The notes under the pieces: model-generated | Seen by the model: only the letters and a program-made list of their open reading frames with translations | Told to the model about the DNA's origin: nothing | The model's database searches: none | Made by a program: the position numbers and the translations under genes | IMG/VR virus record: IMGVR_UViG_3300033141_001044 | Span: 1 to 32,497 of that record | Source of the DNA: a virus | DNA: 32,497 nt | Strand: one strand, 5' to 3' | Shown: piece after piece, positions 1 to 6,957 of the stretch | Layout: every line of letters starts with the position of its first letter | Numbering within the stretch: position 1 is the stretch's first letter

Positions 1-114
1 CGTATGCAGAAGGCCGTCGTTGTCGAAATCAACGTTGACCCCGCCGAAATCGAAGCGTTCAAAGACCAGGTCAAAACCATTCACGCGAAGGATAATCGCG
101 TCGCCAGTATTGGC
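1..114. repeat. Terminal direct repeat, left copy (circle junction)
   Basis: Bases 1-114 match 32384-32497 exactly. The reading frame at the right end runs straight into the frame at the left end, through codon CGT at 1-3 and ATG at 4. A perfect overlap that preserves a reading frame is typical of an assembled circular or circularly permuted phage genome, here with a 32,383-bp unit. A genuine short terminal redundancy is the other reading. Confidence 0.93.
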
Positions 115-984
115 GAAAAGCCGAACTTATTCAGCAAACCGGCGCAAGCCACGCCGCCCGCGCCGTCTTCACTGGCGGAAGCCGCGAAAGTCTCCGCGGA
201 AGACGCTGGCGTGGAAATGAAGGAAGTCAATCTGTTTAACCAGCCGGACCCGAACGCCTGGCGAACGGGGGAAGAAGAAGTCCGCCAGGAAGAACCGGAA
301 CTTGAATTCACATCCGAAGTTCTTTGTATCCCGCCCGCCCTGGCGACGATTGAAACACAGGTCGGGAAGGCCGTCCCTGGGTTGTTCAAACTTTACCAGG
401 AAGCTTCGTCGCTTCTTGAATTCGCGAAGGCCCGCGTTATCACCACGGCCGAAGACCTGAAGCCCGCGACGAATGACCTTTCCATTATCTTGACTTGTCG
501 AAAGGCCATGACCGCCAGGAAAGCGGAACTTGTCGGACCCCTGAAGGCAAAGCTTGACCTGGTCAACAAGGCATTCAACGACATTATGTATCCCGTCGTA
601 GAAGCCGACCGGTTGACCAGGGACCAGGTTCAAAAGTTTGACCGTGAACAACGGGCCAGGTCCGCGGCCGCAAAGCGAATCGAAGAAGAAAAGTTTCGAT
701 TGGCACAAGAAGAAGCGTCCTTGAAACAGGGCGAAATAACGATTCCCCTGGGGACCGTTGAAGAAGTCGCCCCGCCGCCCGAACGGACCCGAACGGACCT
801 GGGGACCCTGGGGGGGCGGGACAACTGGAAGGCCCGCGTCGTATCCTTCAAGGACCTTGACGACGCTTACAAGTTACCCGATATGCAAACCTTGAACGCG
901 AAGGCCAGGTCCAGCAAAGGGACCGCCGTCATTCCAGGGGTAGAATTCTACAACGAACGAAGCGTGACCGTCCGTACCAGGTAA
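1..984 (+). CDS. Coiled-coil early phage protein, 3' part (5' part is at the right end of the window)
   Basis: This is the last 327 codons of a gene that begins before the circle junction (see 32111-32497). There is no ribosome-binding site before the ATG at 4, so that ATG is not a real start. Across the junction the N-terminal part reads as a small beta-rich module (YTYFTDEPLGMGELVFVPV), which recalls the 3'BD-type DNA-binding fold of primosomal proteins. A Pro/Ala-rich linker follows, then a long helical, coiled-coil stretch (roughly residues 115-240 counted from base 4). The C-terminus ends with an IPGVEFYNERSVTVR motif. Proteins of this kind sit in phage replication/recombination clusters near Gp157- and DUF1351-like proteins, but I cannot name the family. 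Its place among replication genes suggests a DNA-metabolism role (inference). Confidence 0.8.
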   Translation, partial: RMQKAVVVEINVDPAEIEAFKDQVKTIHAKDNRVASIGEKPNLFSKPAQATPPAPSSLAEAAKVSAEDAGVEMKEVNLFNQPDPNAWRTGEEEVRQEEPELEFTSEVLCIPPALATIETQVGKAVPGLFKLYQEASSLLEFAKARVITTAEDLKPATNDLSIILTCRKAMTARKAELVGPLKAKLDLVNKAFNDIMYPVVEADRLTRDQVQKFDREQRARSAAAKRIEEEKFRLAQEEASLKQGEITIPLGTVEEVAPPPERTRTDLGTLGGRDNWKARVVSFKDLDDAYKLPDMQTLNAKARSSKGTAVIPGVEFYNERSVTVRTR

Positions 985-1008
985 ATTTAAGAAGGGGGAA
1001 ATGAAACA

Positions 1009-1647
1009 ATGACGAAATCATTATCTAACCAGGAAAAGAAGGCGAAGAAGGACGCCAGAAAACAACAAAAGGCCACTTCCACGACTTCGACCCATGTCAA
1101 CATTCCAAAGCATGAAGAAGGGCCCGCGGAACCGCCCGCGGACCCCGTGAACCTTTGCGACGTTTGCGCTTATGAGTTCGGTGAATGCGAAGGGAAACCG
1201 AAGCTTGCTTCGGATACCGACGACACGCTGACGGGGGCGGCGGCCGACCGCGTTATCGCTTGCGAAGGATTCTTGAACGTCGAAAAAATGCCAACCGCTG
1301 ACCAGGCGAAGAAGGACGCGGCCGCTGAACAACCGCGCCAGGGGGAAGGTCCCGACGCGGCCCATGACGGCGACGACGAAGGTCCTGGCGAAGCTGAAGA
1401 AGAAGAACCAGGGGAAACCGAAAAACTAACCCCGACCGACGAACTTCCTTATCGGCCCGCCGCTGGCCCGAACAAACCCGACCCGAAGCGGTTCCAGAAG
1501 GAAGAAGACTTCGGGGCTTGCCCGTCATGTAACCGGCCGCTGAAGCGAACGTCACTGAACCGATATATTGACGCGATACGTTGTACGAATCCACGTTGTC
1601 GGGCTTATCGGTCCGTCGTGAAAACTTTATCAACGGGGGTGAAGTAA
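1009..1647 (+). CDS. Two-zinc-ribbon protein, unknown function
   Basis: A 212-residue acidic protein. Its N-terminal Lys-rich segment is followed by a Cys cluster starting CDVC (about residues 50-53) with further Cys downstream. A long, disordered Glu/Asp/Pro-rich linker leads to a C-terminal zinc ribbon (CPSC near residue 171, then CTNPRC). The C-terminal ribbon resembles those that bind nucleic acid or act as protein adaptors. The start is set by GGGGG ten bases before the ATG. The gene lies 24 bp after the coiled-coil gene and ends two bases before the next start, so it is co-transcribed with them. Function is not assignable; a role in early DNA metabolism is inferred from position only. 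Confidence 0.85.
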   Translation: MTKSLSNQEKKAKKDARKQQKATSTTSTHVNIPKHEEGPAEPPADPVNLCDVCAYEFGECEGKPKLASDTDDTLTGAAADRVIACEGFLNVEKMPTADQAKKDAAAEQPRQGEGPDAAHDGDDEGPGEAEEEEPGETEKLTPTDELPYRPAAGPNKPDPKRFQKEEDFGACPSCNRPLKRTSLNRYIDAIRCTNPRCRAYRSVVKTLSTGVK

Positions 1648-1648
1648 A

Positions 1649-2545
1649 ATGGCGCAAGGAACGACAATCCCGAAGCAACAACTTTCAATAACGAATATCG
1701 AAATGGACGTCCCATATTCCCAGGGGACGAAGCAACTGGACCGCGTCCACGCCGTCAACCTTTCCCTTCCTGAAGGCGACCCGCTGGCGGGGAAGGATAT
1801 TCGTCTGACTATCTTTAACGGGGACCTGAAGACCTTCGTCCGCGGGAAGGCGAACATTGTCGCCGACATTGAAGAACGCCCCAGGCCAGGTCGTGATTAC
1901 GGTCCCGACCGAACCATTGTCCAGATATATGACGGCCAGGGGCAACCCGTTTCCAAGAAGCAATTTGGCGGCGGGGGTGGTTGGAAAGGGCGGTCACTGG
2001 AAGACGACCTGGCCCTGGAAAACGTGAAGCGTCGGTCCATTGAAGGACAAACGGCAATCGCCCAGGTCGGACTTGCCTTGACTTGCACGACCCCGCTTGA
2101 AGGCGACGACCTGGGAACCGACGAAGAAACCTGGAAGCGTATCCTGGCGAAGTATTGGCGCGCCGTGGAAAAGTCCCTGGACAACTTCCTGGACGAACCG
2201 CAATCCGCGAAACGGAACACAACAACAACACGGAAAGCCCCTGGCAACGCCCCAGGTCAACAACAAGCGGCCGCAACGACCGAATCAGTATCGAAGGACG
2301 CGCCGCCACCGCCACCTGCCGGAAAACGCCCTTCCGACCCGTTGCCCGACCGTGTGAAGAACGTCGGGGACCTTTTGACCAGGGCGAACAAAGTCGGGGT
2401 CAACCCCGCGCTTGCCGCTGAAATATTGGGGGTCCAGGAAGTAAGGGAAGTTATCAACCTTGACGGGTCCTGGAAACTAATACAAGCCTTCGCCGCCAAA
2501 AACAAAAAGGCGGACACGAACGACCCTGACGGGATATTTGCATGA
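1649..2545 (+). CDS. Early phage protein, possibly nucleic-acid binding, unknown family
   Basis: A 298-residue protein with three visible parts. Residues 1-105 are beta-rich, with alternating hydrophobic strands and a Gly-rich turn (QFGGGGGWKGRS), compatible with an OB-like fold. Residues 110-185 are helical (ending WRAVEKSLDNFLDEP). A low-complexity Thr/Gln/Pro linker then leads to a helical C-terminal domain (NVGDLLTRANKVGVNPALAA). The layout of OB-like core plus linker plus small C-terminal domain would suit a single-strand DNA-binding or annealing protein, but I see no diagnostic motif. GGGGG precedes the ATG by nine bases, and the stop overlaps the next gene by four bases. Confidence 0.85.
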   Translation: MAQGTTIPKQQLSITNIEMDVPYSQGTKQLDRVHAVNLSLPEGDPLAGKDIRLTIFNGDLKTFVRGKANIVADIEERPRPGRDYGPDRTIVQIYDGQGQPVSKKQFGGGGGWKGRSLEDDLALENVKRRSIEGQTAIAQVGLALTCTTPLEGDDLGTDEETWKRILAKYWRAVEKSLDNFLDEPQSAKRNTTTTRKAPGNAPGQQQAAATTESVSKDAPPPPPAGKRPSDPLPDRVKNVGDLLTRANKVGVNPALAAEILGVQEVREVINLDGSWKLIQAFAAKNKKADTNDPDGIFA

Positions 2546-2922
2546 GCGACCAAAAGCCGCGACGACCTTGTCCCTTATGGCTTCAGGACGACAGTCCGCC
2601 GGACCGCGATTATATCAAAAGACGTCGCGAAGAACTGGCGCGCCGCCGGAAGCTGAAAAAGGAACTTCTGGCGGAATGCCCCAGGGACGAAGCGGGGAAT
2701 ATCCTTTGTCCGCGTTGCGGGAAGCGGTCCGATTTCCGCGGGCTTCAACTGGTCCATAAGCAAAGCCTGGGAAGCGGCGGGAAGACAACCAGGGCGAATT
2801 GTTGTATCCGGTGTGCGCCTTGTCATTTCGGCTTCGGCGAACCCTGGTCCCATAGAACCGAAGGGCGGGCCGAATACGAAGCGGGGCTTGACAATAACGA
2901 TACAACCGCCGTACAATCCTAA
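2542..2922 (+). CDS. HNH endonuclease-like protein
   Basis: A 126-residue protein with a basic N-terminal helix (residues 23-43). An HNH-type zinc fold follows: Cys56-x2-Cys59, then the His72 region (GLQLVHKQSLGSGG), Asn86, and Cys91-x2-Cys94 followed by His95. HNH proteins are metal-dependent DNA nickases or endonucleases, often found in phage replication or packaging clusters. The second half of the metal motif is less canonical than in GVE6-type enzymes, so catalytic activity is not assured. The start overlaps the upstream stop (ATGA). Its 3' end contains the promoter at 2888-2917, so the end of this gene also serves regulation of the next one. Confidence 0.82.
   Translation: MSDQKPRRPCPLWLQDDSPPDRDYIKRRREELARRRKLKKELLAECPRDEAGNILCPRCGKRSDFRGLQLVHKQSLGSGGKTTRANCCIRCAPCHFGFGEPWSHRTEGRAEYEAGLDNNDTTAVQS
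2888..2917 (+). promoter_or_regulatory. Sigma70-type promoter for the ribbon-helix-helix gene, with operator-like repeats
   Basis: TTGACA (2888-2893), an 18-bp spacer and TACAAT (2912-2917). Five bases after the -35 box lies GATACA, and CGATACA (2898) and CCGTACA (2909) repeat 11 bp apart, one helical turn. The early promoter at 31823 has the same -35, spacer length, -10 and GATACA at the same offset. It lies inside the end of the HNH gene and 24 bp before the next ATG. Confidence 0.7.
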
Positions 2923-2941
2923 AAAAGAAAGGGGGTTTTGA

Positions 2942-3133
2942 ATGGTAGATACCGGACACAAAAAAGGCAAGGTTGCACCTGGTAAAATCAATCGAAACTG
3001 GCGTATCCTGGAAGGCGTGGACGTACAACTTCACGAAGAAGCTGAACGCCTGGGATTCCACAGCGTAGCGGCTCTTATCAATTCCCATTTCGTCCGTTAT
3101 TTCAACGGCGAAGTAATCAAGCGCGACCCGTAA
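2942..3133 (+). CDS. Ribbon-helix-helix regulator (Arc/CopG-like)
   Basis: A 63-residue basic protein. The segment NRNWRILEGVDVQLHEEAERLGF followed by SVAALINSHFVRYF (broken here for length) fits one beta strand and two helices, the ribbon-helix-helix fold of small dimeric repressors. Such proteins bind tandem half-sites spaced about one turn apart. The gene forms its own unit: promoter at 2888-2917 with 11-bp repeats, GGGGG ribosome site six bases before the ATG, and a terminator just after the stop. The matching repeats in the early promoter at 31823 suggest that it represses both its own and early transcription (inference). No other repressor candidate is visible in the genome. Confidence 0.75.
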   Translation: MVDTGHKKGKVAPGKINRNWRILEGVDVQLHEEAERLGFHSVAALINSHFVRYFNGEVIKRDP

Positions 3134-3159
3134 AATATCATTGCGGGTCGTTTCCTTTT
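3124..3159 (+). terminator. Intrinsic terminator after the ribbon-helix-helix gene
   Basis: Inverted repeat CGACCCG (3124-3130) and CGGGTCG (3144-3150) with a 13-base loop, followed by TTTCCTTTT. It overlaps the stop codon region. The loop is long, so termination may be partial and let early transcription pass. Confidence 0.65.
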
Positions 3160-3180
3160 CCGAAAGGGGGAAATATCACA

Positions 3181-3924
3181 ATGGCAAAGAACAAGCCCGA
3201 AACCGTGGACAACGAAATCATTCAACCGCTGAAGGTCGAAATTGACTTCCCGTCAATCATGGACCTAAAGCAAGCCCTGGCGTTTGACGCCGACGGAAAC
3301 CTTTTGACAAAGATTCAATTCACGGCCCGCGTTGACCAGTTCGAAACCTTCCGCCTGGTTAATCTTCTGAAGCAACCACACGGCGCACTATACGCTAAAA
3401 TCGGGACGCTTCAAGCCGCAATGGACTTCCACTTCTCACCCGACAAAGATTGCGCAATGTCTTTGAAAGCAACGAACGTCCTTCCCCAGGGGGGGGAATA
3501 CGGCGGACCCAGGGCGGAAGACATTGTATCGTCCGACCCTGAAGTCAAGGAAGTGAAAACGCGGAAAAAGAAGGACCAGGTCGCCGACGTGGTCGCCGAA
3601 AGGACCCAAGAAGAAGAACCCGTCGTCAAGATTCATTCCGTAACATTCAACCACATTCCAGAAGACGACCGGCCCTTCGGCGTCCTGATTGAATACGTCA
3701 ACGGGACGGGGGAAATCCGAACCGTTGCCGGTCGCGGGAATAACCCGACTGAAGCGGTCCTGACGGGGGTCAAAGCAACGAACGCCCTTCCCGACTTCCT
3801 GAAGGAACCCTTCGAAATATCGGCCGCCTTGGAATGCCTGGACCCTTCACCCGAATGCGGCAAACTGATTAAGGTCATTGAAAGCGGCGAATTCGAAAAA
3901 TTGGAATCAGAAAAGGGGGCCTAA
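3181..3924 (+). CDS. Hypothetical early protein
   Basis: A 247-residue acidic protein of unknown family. An N-terminal alpha/beta part (residues 20-85, containing TARVDQFETFRLVNLLK) and a C-terminal alpha/beta part (residues 145-240) flank a charged, disordered linker with the basic patch KTRKKKDQ. There are no Cys clusters or nucleotide-binding motifs. The start is set by GAAAGGGGG ten bases upstream, right after the terminator at 3124-3159. It directly precedes the replication initiator with a 3-bp gap, so the two are probably co-expressed; a replication-accessory role is a guess from position. Confidence 0.82.
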   Translation: MAKNKPETVDNEIIQPLKVEIDFPSIMDLKQALAFDADGNLLTKIQFTARVDQFETFRLVNLLKQPHGALYAKIGTLQAAMDFHFSPDKDCAMSLKATNVLPQGGEYGGPRAEDIVSSDPEVKEVKTRKKKDQVADVVAERTQEEEPVVKIHSVTFNHIPEDDRPFGVLIEYVNGTGEIRTVAGRGNNPTEAVLTGVKATNALPDFLKEPFEISAALECLDPSPECGKLIKVIESGEFEKLESEKGA

Positions 3925-3927
3925 AAC

Positions 3928-4797
3928 ATGGGGGCCGAAACCAGACTTCTATACGACGAACGTCCCCTGGTCGTTATCCCTGAACTGGCCCGAATGTTAT
4001 CGGCCATTAAGGGATTCGACGGCCTTCAGGAAGCCCTTGTTCTTCAACAGGTCCACTATTGGGTCATACTGAACAAACGGGCCAACCGTAACGAACAAGA
4101 CGGCTTCTTCTGGACGTATAACACGTTCAAGGAATGGCACGAACAATTCCCTTTCTGGTCCCTGGCGACAATCAAGCGAATATTCGGTCGCCTGGAAAAG
4201 GCGGGGTTCCTGATATGGGGGCGATTCAACAAGTCGAACATCAACCGAACGAAATGGTATCGCGTGGACCATGAAGCTATTTCCCGAATGGTTCAAAATG
4301 AACTATCCATTGTATCAGATTGCGACAATGGAGAGTGTCAACTTGACACAATGGATAGTGTCAACCTGATACAATCGGGCCAGGCTCAAGCTACGCACGA
4401 AAAAGAAGTACCAGAGAGTAACCATAGACTAACAACAGAGAATAACCAGAGAGTAACGGAATCTTCTTCTTTGAAGAAGCGCGCGCCGAAACTTCATTCC
4501 CGCCCGATATTTGCTGAAATTCAAAAGGAATTTGGGTTTCCTGAAAAGACACAAAAGGACCCGATACCGAATTACGGGAAGGAAGCGAAAGCGATTGACC
4601 GAATGCTGAAGCGGGGGTATAGTGAAGCCGAAATATTGGAAGCCTGGCGAACAAAGGTCAAGGCCAGGGGGGAATTCGTGTCGATGGTATGGGTCAATGA
4701 AGACATTGGCAAATCTGGACGCCCAAAGCAAACGACTTTCCTTCCGACCGAAAACGACCTGGTCGCCGCGGCCAAAGAAAAGGGGTTAAATACATGA
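3928..4797 (+). CDS. Replication initiator / replisome organizer, winged-helix type
   Basis: A 289-residue protein. Residues 10-115 form a helical plus winged-helix DNA-binding domain (WSLATIKRIFGRLEKAGFL, then a wing with YRVDH), as in phage replisome organizers of the DnaD/O-protein kind. Residues 125-180 are a low-complexity linker whose DNA holds the repeat clusters at 4303-4375 and 4411-4457. Residues 185-285 are a helical C-terminal domain (GYSEAEILEAWRTKV) likely to contact the helicase loader. Initiators that carry their own origin iterons inside the gene are known from lambda O and many siphoviruses. The next gene, overlapping by 4 bp, is a DnaC-type loader, which supports this. GGGGG lies nine bases before the ATG. 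Confidence 0.85.
   Translation: MGAETRLLYDERPLVVIPELARMLSAIKGFDGLQEALVLQQVHYWVILNKRANRNEQDGFFWTYNTFKEWHEQFPFWSLATIKRIFGRLEKAGFLIWGRFNKSNINRTKWYRVDHEAISRMVQNELSIVSDCDNGECQLDTMDSVNLIQSGQAQATHEKEVPESNHRLTTENNQRVTESSSLKKRAPKLHSRPIFAEIQKEFGFPEKTQKDPIPNYGKEAKAIDRMLKRGYSEAEILEAWRTKVKARGEFVSMVWVNEDIGKSGRPKQTTFLPTENDLVAAAKEKGLNT
4303..4375. other. Putative origin: three palindromic sites at 23-bp spacing
   Basis: Two adjoining 23-bp direct repeats (4320-4342 and 4343-4365) match at 20 of 23 positions. A partial third repeat lies at 4366-4375, and an inverted copy (CTATCCATTGTATCAG) at 4303-4318. Read another way, three 21-bp imperfect palindromes are centred at 4319, 4342 and 4365, exactly 23 bp apart. 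The best is GTGTCAA, C, TTGACAC. The related site at 13734-13754 shares 18 bases exactly. Iterons inside the initiator gene suggest the replication origin; autoregulation is the alternative. Confidence 0.7.
4411..4457. repeat. Second short-repeat cluster in the initiator gene
   Basis: CCAGAGAGTAAC occurs at 4411-4422 and again at 4446-4457, with a close relative, ACAGAGAATAAC, at 4435-4446. The stretch is more AT-rich than its surroundings and encodes a low-complexity linker. It may be the unwinding part of the origin or a second set of binding sites. Confidence 0.5.
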
Positions 4798-5378
4798 GCA
4801 ACGAAGACGAACGCCGCGAAGCATTATACCGGAACCGAATTTATGCCAACGTGTCCAGGTCGGGGGTTCCCGCCTGGACACAGAATGCCCGCCGGTTAGA
4901 CGACTTCCAGGAAACAACCGACAACGCGAAGGCCCTGGCCGCCGTTCGTGATTTCCTGGCGGGCGAAGTAACGCCGCCCCTGGTCCTGATTATCGGGATA
5001 CCAGGGACGGGAAAGTCACACCTGGCAATCGCCGCCGCCTGGGATTATCTGGAAGAAGGATATACAGTCCAGTATTACCAGGTTGAAGACTTCCTGGTCG
5101 GACTTCAATCAAGCCTGGACGACGGGAAGGAATACAAGCGATTATGGGCCAGGGCGAAGGACGCTGACCTTCTTATCCTGGACGATATGGGCGCGCACAA
5201 TCCGACAAACTGGCGGACGTCACAACTGGACGCCCTGGTTGATTTCCGATACCGCGAAGCCCTTCCCCTGATAATGACTTGTAACAAACTAGACTTCAGC
5301 GACCGAATCCTGGACCGCGTCAAGGACGGACGGTCCGCGGTTATCACGGGCGAAAGCTGGCGGGGGAAAACGAAATGA
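4794..5378 (+). CDS. dnaC: DnaC/IstB-like AAA+ helicase loader
   Basis: A 194-residue ATPase. Walker A is GIPGTGKS (residues 68-75) and Walker B is LLILDD (126-131). A sensor-1-like segment (LIMTCNKLDFSD) and an arginine-bearing C-terminus (DRVKDGRSAVI) follow, in the order seen in DnaC/DnaI/IstB ATPases. These load the replicative helicase onto origin DNA. No helicase or polymerase is encoded, so the phage must recruit the host DnaB-type helicase and replisome. The gene overlaps the initiator by 4 bp (ATGA), the usual initiator-loader pairing. It is shorter than E. coli DnaC (245 residues), with a reduced N-terminal helicase-binding region. Confidence 0.9.
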   Translation: MSNEDERREALYRNRIYANVSRSGVPAWTQNARRLDDFQETTDNAKALAAVRDFLAGEVTPPLVLIIGIPGTGKSHLAIAAAWDYLEEGYTVQYYQVEDFLVGLQSSLDDGKEYKRLWARAKDADLLILDDMGAHNPTNWRTSQLDALVDFRYREALPLIMTCNKLDFSDRILDRVKDGRSAVITGESWRGKTK

Positions 5379-5674
5379 CGTTCACAATGAAAGATTATTA
5401 CAATAATCTTCGCCGCGGGGATTGTCCGCAATGCGGCGGCCCCAGGAACGCCGAAGGCTTCCTTTGTCAGAAATGCCTGGAAGGGAACCGCCGCCGCGGG
5501 GCCCTGGTTCCCAGGGAAGCGCGGACCCGTTACCAGCGCGATTATAGACGGCGGAATAAGCGGAACGGACTTTGTCCAGATTGCGGGAAGACGCCCGCCC
5601 AGGGTCGTATATATTGTCAAAAATGTCTTGACGCGGCGTGGCGTCGTCGAAGGGGGATACTGGTCAATGAATAA
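5375..5674 (+). CDS. Basic protein with two duplicated zinc ribbons
   Basis: A 99-residue Arg-rich protein made of two similar units. The first has CPQCGGPRNAEGFLCQKCL (residues 17-35) and the second CPDCGKTPAQGRIYCQKCL (residues 66-84). Each has four Cys in a CxxC-x9-10-CxxC pattern followed by an Arg cluster, so the gene looks like an internal duplication. Such small ribbons commonly bind nucleic acid. It overlaps the loader gene by 4 bp and the next start by 8 bp. GGGGG precedes the start. Function is unknown. Confidence 0.85.
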   Translation: MTFTMKDYYNNLRRGDCPQCGGPRNAEGFLCQKCLEGNRRRGALVPREARTRYQRDYRRRNKRNGLCPDCGKTPAQGRIYCQKCLDAAWRRRRGILVNE

Positions 5675-6161
5675 TCGTTTCATATCTTTGGACCCGTCAA
5701 CAACATTCACCGGTTGGGCCGTTTTCCAGGACGAAGGACTGGTCGCCTGGGGGGTTATTGACACGCGGAAGCTTCCGATTGACCAACGTTTTCACACGAT
5801 AGTCGCCCATATATCCGAACGCGCTTCTGAATACGGGGCCCAGGAAATCGCAATCGAAGACGTGAAGTTCGCCTGGCAAGGGAAGAACAGGAACCGGAAT
5901 ATCGCGGGCCTTCAAATAGTCTTCAGGTCAATTCAGGATTGGGCGAAGACCGTCGGCTTTCCGCTGGTCGCATACAATCCCGCGTCCTGGAAGAACGCCG
6001 TCGTCGGTTACGTCCACGCTTCGAAGGAAGACACGAAATTAAATATCCTTCTTCGCTTTCCCAGGATACCCGACAAACTGACCGAACACGAATACGACGC
6101 AATCGGAATCGGTGTCTACCATGCGGGGAATCTGAAATATAATTCAATGGGGGTGAAATGA
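5667..6161 (+). CDS. RuvC-like Holliday junction resolvase / RNase H-fold nuclease
   Basis: A 164-residue protein with the RuvC pattern. Asp9 is in SLDPSTTFTGWA, Glu64 is in IAIEDV, and the acidic C-terminal motif is HEYDAIGIG (Asp144, with Glu140 or Glu142 near it). These residues would chelate the two metal ions that cut branched DNA. In phages such enzymes resolve replication and recombination intermediates before packaging. I chose the ATG at 5667 over 5628 because GGGGG lies at the right distance and the family begins just before the first Asp; 5628 would add 13 residues deep inside the previous gene. Confidence 0.85.
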   Translation: MNNRFISLDPSTTFTGWAVFQDEGLVAWGVIDTRKLPIDQRFHTIVAHISERASEYGAQEIAIEDVKFAWQGKNRNRNIAGLQIVFRSIQDWAKTVGFPLVAYNPASWKNAVVGYVHASKEDTKLNILLRFPRIPDKLTEHEYDAIGIGVYHAGNLKYNSMGVK

Positions 6162-6358
6162 CTGCAATAATTATCACAGCGACCGCCGAACACGATTGCA
6201 ATTTTAAGCATTGCCCGAAGGCGAACAAGATTATCGTCGGCGAAAAGGCCGTCAAGACAACGGGCCGTCGTTCGACTTGCGGGGAAACTTACACGACGAC
6301 CGTTTATTATCACGAAGAATGCTACAACGCGAAAGGGGGGGAACGTGGAAGAAGATAA
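6158..6358 (+). CDS. Small Cys/His protein, unknown function
   Basis: A 66-residue protein with possible zinc ligands: Cys14 and Cys19 (CNFKHCPK), a Cys in RRSTCGE, and YHEECY near the C-terminus. The arrangement recalls treble-clef or PARP-type zinc fingers, but I cannot place it in a family. The ATG follows GGGGG by four bases and overlaps the previous stop by 4 bp. Its end overlaps the next gene by 14 bp. Confidence 0.75.
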   Translation: MTAIIITATAEHDCNFKHCPKANKIIVGEKAVKTTGRRSTCGETYTTTVYYHEECYNAKGGERGRR

Positions 6359-6596
6359 CAATACATTCCTGAAGGAAGGAACCGTCCTGGAACCGAAGGC
6401 GGTCCAGGAAGCTATTCACTTATTGAAAATTGACCAGGCGGAAGCCGACCTGGAAAGAGCAGTCCGCGTCCGTGACATAATGGAACGCAAACTGGTCCAC
6501 GCCGTCGGCCTGGTCATAAAGGAAGCCTACCGCCTGAAGGAATCATTGAACGACGTTGTCGAACGACACACCGTCGGAGAGGGGGATTTCAGATAA
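6345..6596 (+). CDS. Small helical protein, GTG start
   Basis: An 83-residue, almost fully helical, acidic protein (heptad-like DLERAVRVRDIMERKLVHAV), probably a coiled-coil dimer. It starts with GTG at 6345, placed right after GGGGGG at the usual distance; there is no in-frame ATG at a suitable place. It shares one base with the next start. No family recognised. Confidence 0.75.
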   Translation: MEEDNNTFLKEGTVLEPKAVQEAIHLLKIDQAEADLERAVRVRDIMERKLVHAVGLVIKEAYRLKESLNDVVERHTVGEGDFR

Positions 6597-6814
6597 TGGA
6601 TATAATCGTTTGTTCGCAATGCGGACAAGGAATGGCGCGAATGGAAACGGTGGTCGAAGAAGGGGTCACGGTCGAAAAGGACTGGACCCTGGACACGCCG
6701 CTTTGTCCAGTATGTCGCGGGATACCTGGGGCGGCCCCGCTGGTCCGAAAGCGAAACGTCCTGGGGGGCTTCGCCTGGAAGCGGGACGCCGACGGGAAGA
6801 AGGTCACGAAATGA
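6596..6814 (+). CDS. Small zinc-ribbon protein
   Basis: A 72-residue protein with CSQC (residues 6-9) and CPVC (residues 37-40), a four-Cys zinc ribbon, followed by a basic tail. GAGAGGGGG precedes the ATG. It overlaps the following membrane peptide gene by 4 bp. It is one of a series of tiny zinc-binding proteins in this early region; function unknown. Confidence 0.78.
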   Translation: MDIIVCSQCGQGMARMETVVEEGVTVEKDWTLDTPLCPVCRGIPGAAPLVRKRNVLGGFAWKRDADGKKVTK

Positions 6815-6957
6815 ACGACGCCGTTGTGATTGTTGTCGGGTTCACTATTGCGAACGCCTTCGTCTTCATTGCGACCGTGGCCTTCTTCTTCGCGAACCTG
6901 AAGCTATACACGGAAATTCTGAAGGCGAAGGACCAACGCGAAAGGGGGGCGAAGTGA
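6811..6957 (+). CDS. Single-pass membrane peptide, 48 residues
   Basis: A 48-residue peptide starting MNDAVVIVVGF. A long hydrophobic stretch (residues 4-30) would span the membrane, followed by a charged C-terminal helix (LKAKDQRERGAK). It overlaps both neighbours by 4 bp (ATGA before, GTGA after), which supports translation despite a modest ribosome site. A longer reading from 6556 is not credible, since it overlaps the zinc-ribbon gene in another frame. It could be a superinfection-exclusion or inner-membrane peptide; this is a guess. Confidence 0.75.
   Translation: MNDAVVIVVGFTIANAFVFIATVAFFFANLKLYTEILKAKDQRERGAK

Noticed and set aside
1-114. Terminal repeat as attL/attR sites
   Set aside because: It is a perfect overlap at the contig ends that continues a reading frame, with no integrase in the genome; circular closure is simpler.
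4343-4375. TTGACA and TACAAT in the origin repeats as a promoter
   Set aside because: The spacing is 21 bp, too long for a sigma70-type promoter; the boxes are explained by the palindromic repeats.
4303-4457. Repeat clusters as a CRISPR array
   Set aside because: Repeats are too short and adjoining, without spacers of even length, and lie within a coding frame. No CRISPR array is seen in the window.
6556-6810. Upstream extension of the membrane peptide (reading from 6556)
   Set aside because: It overlaps two other genes in another frame and is Arg/Gly-rich; the ATG at 6811 with its 4-bp overlaps is the natural start.
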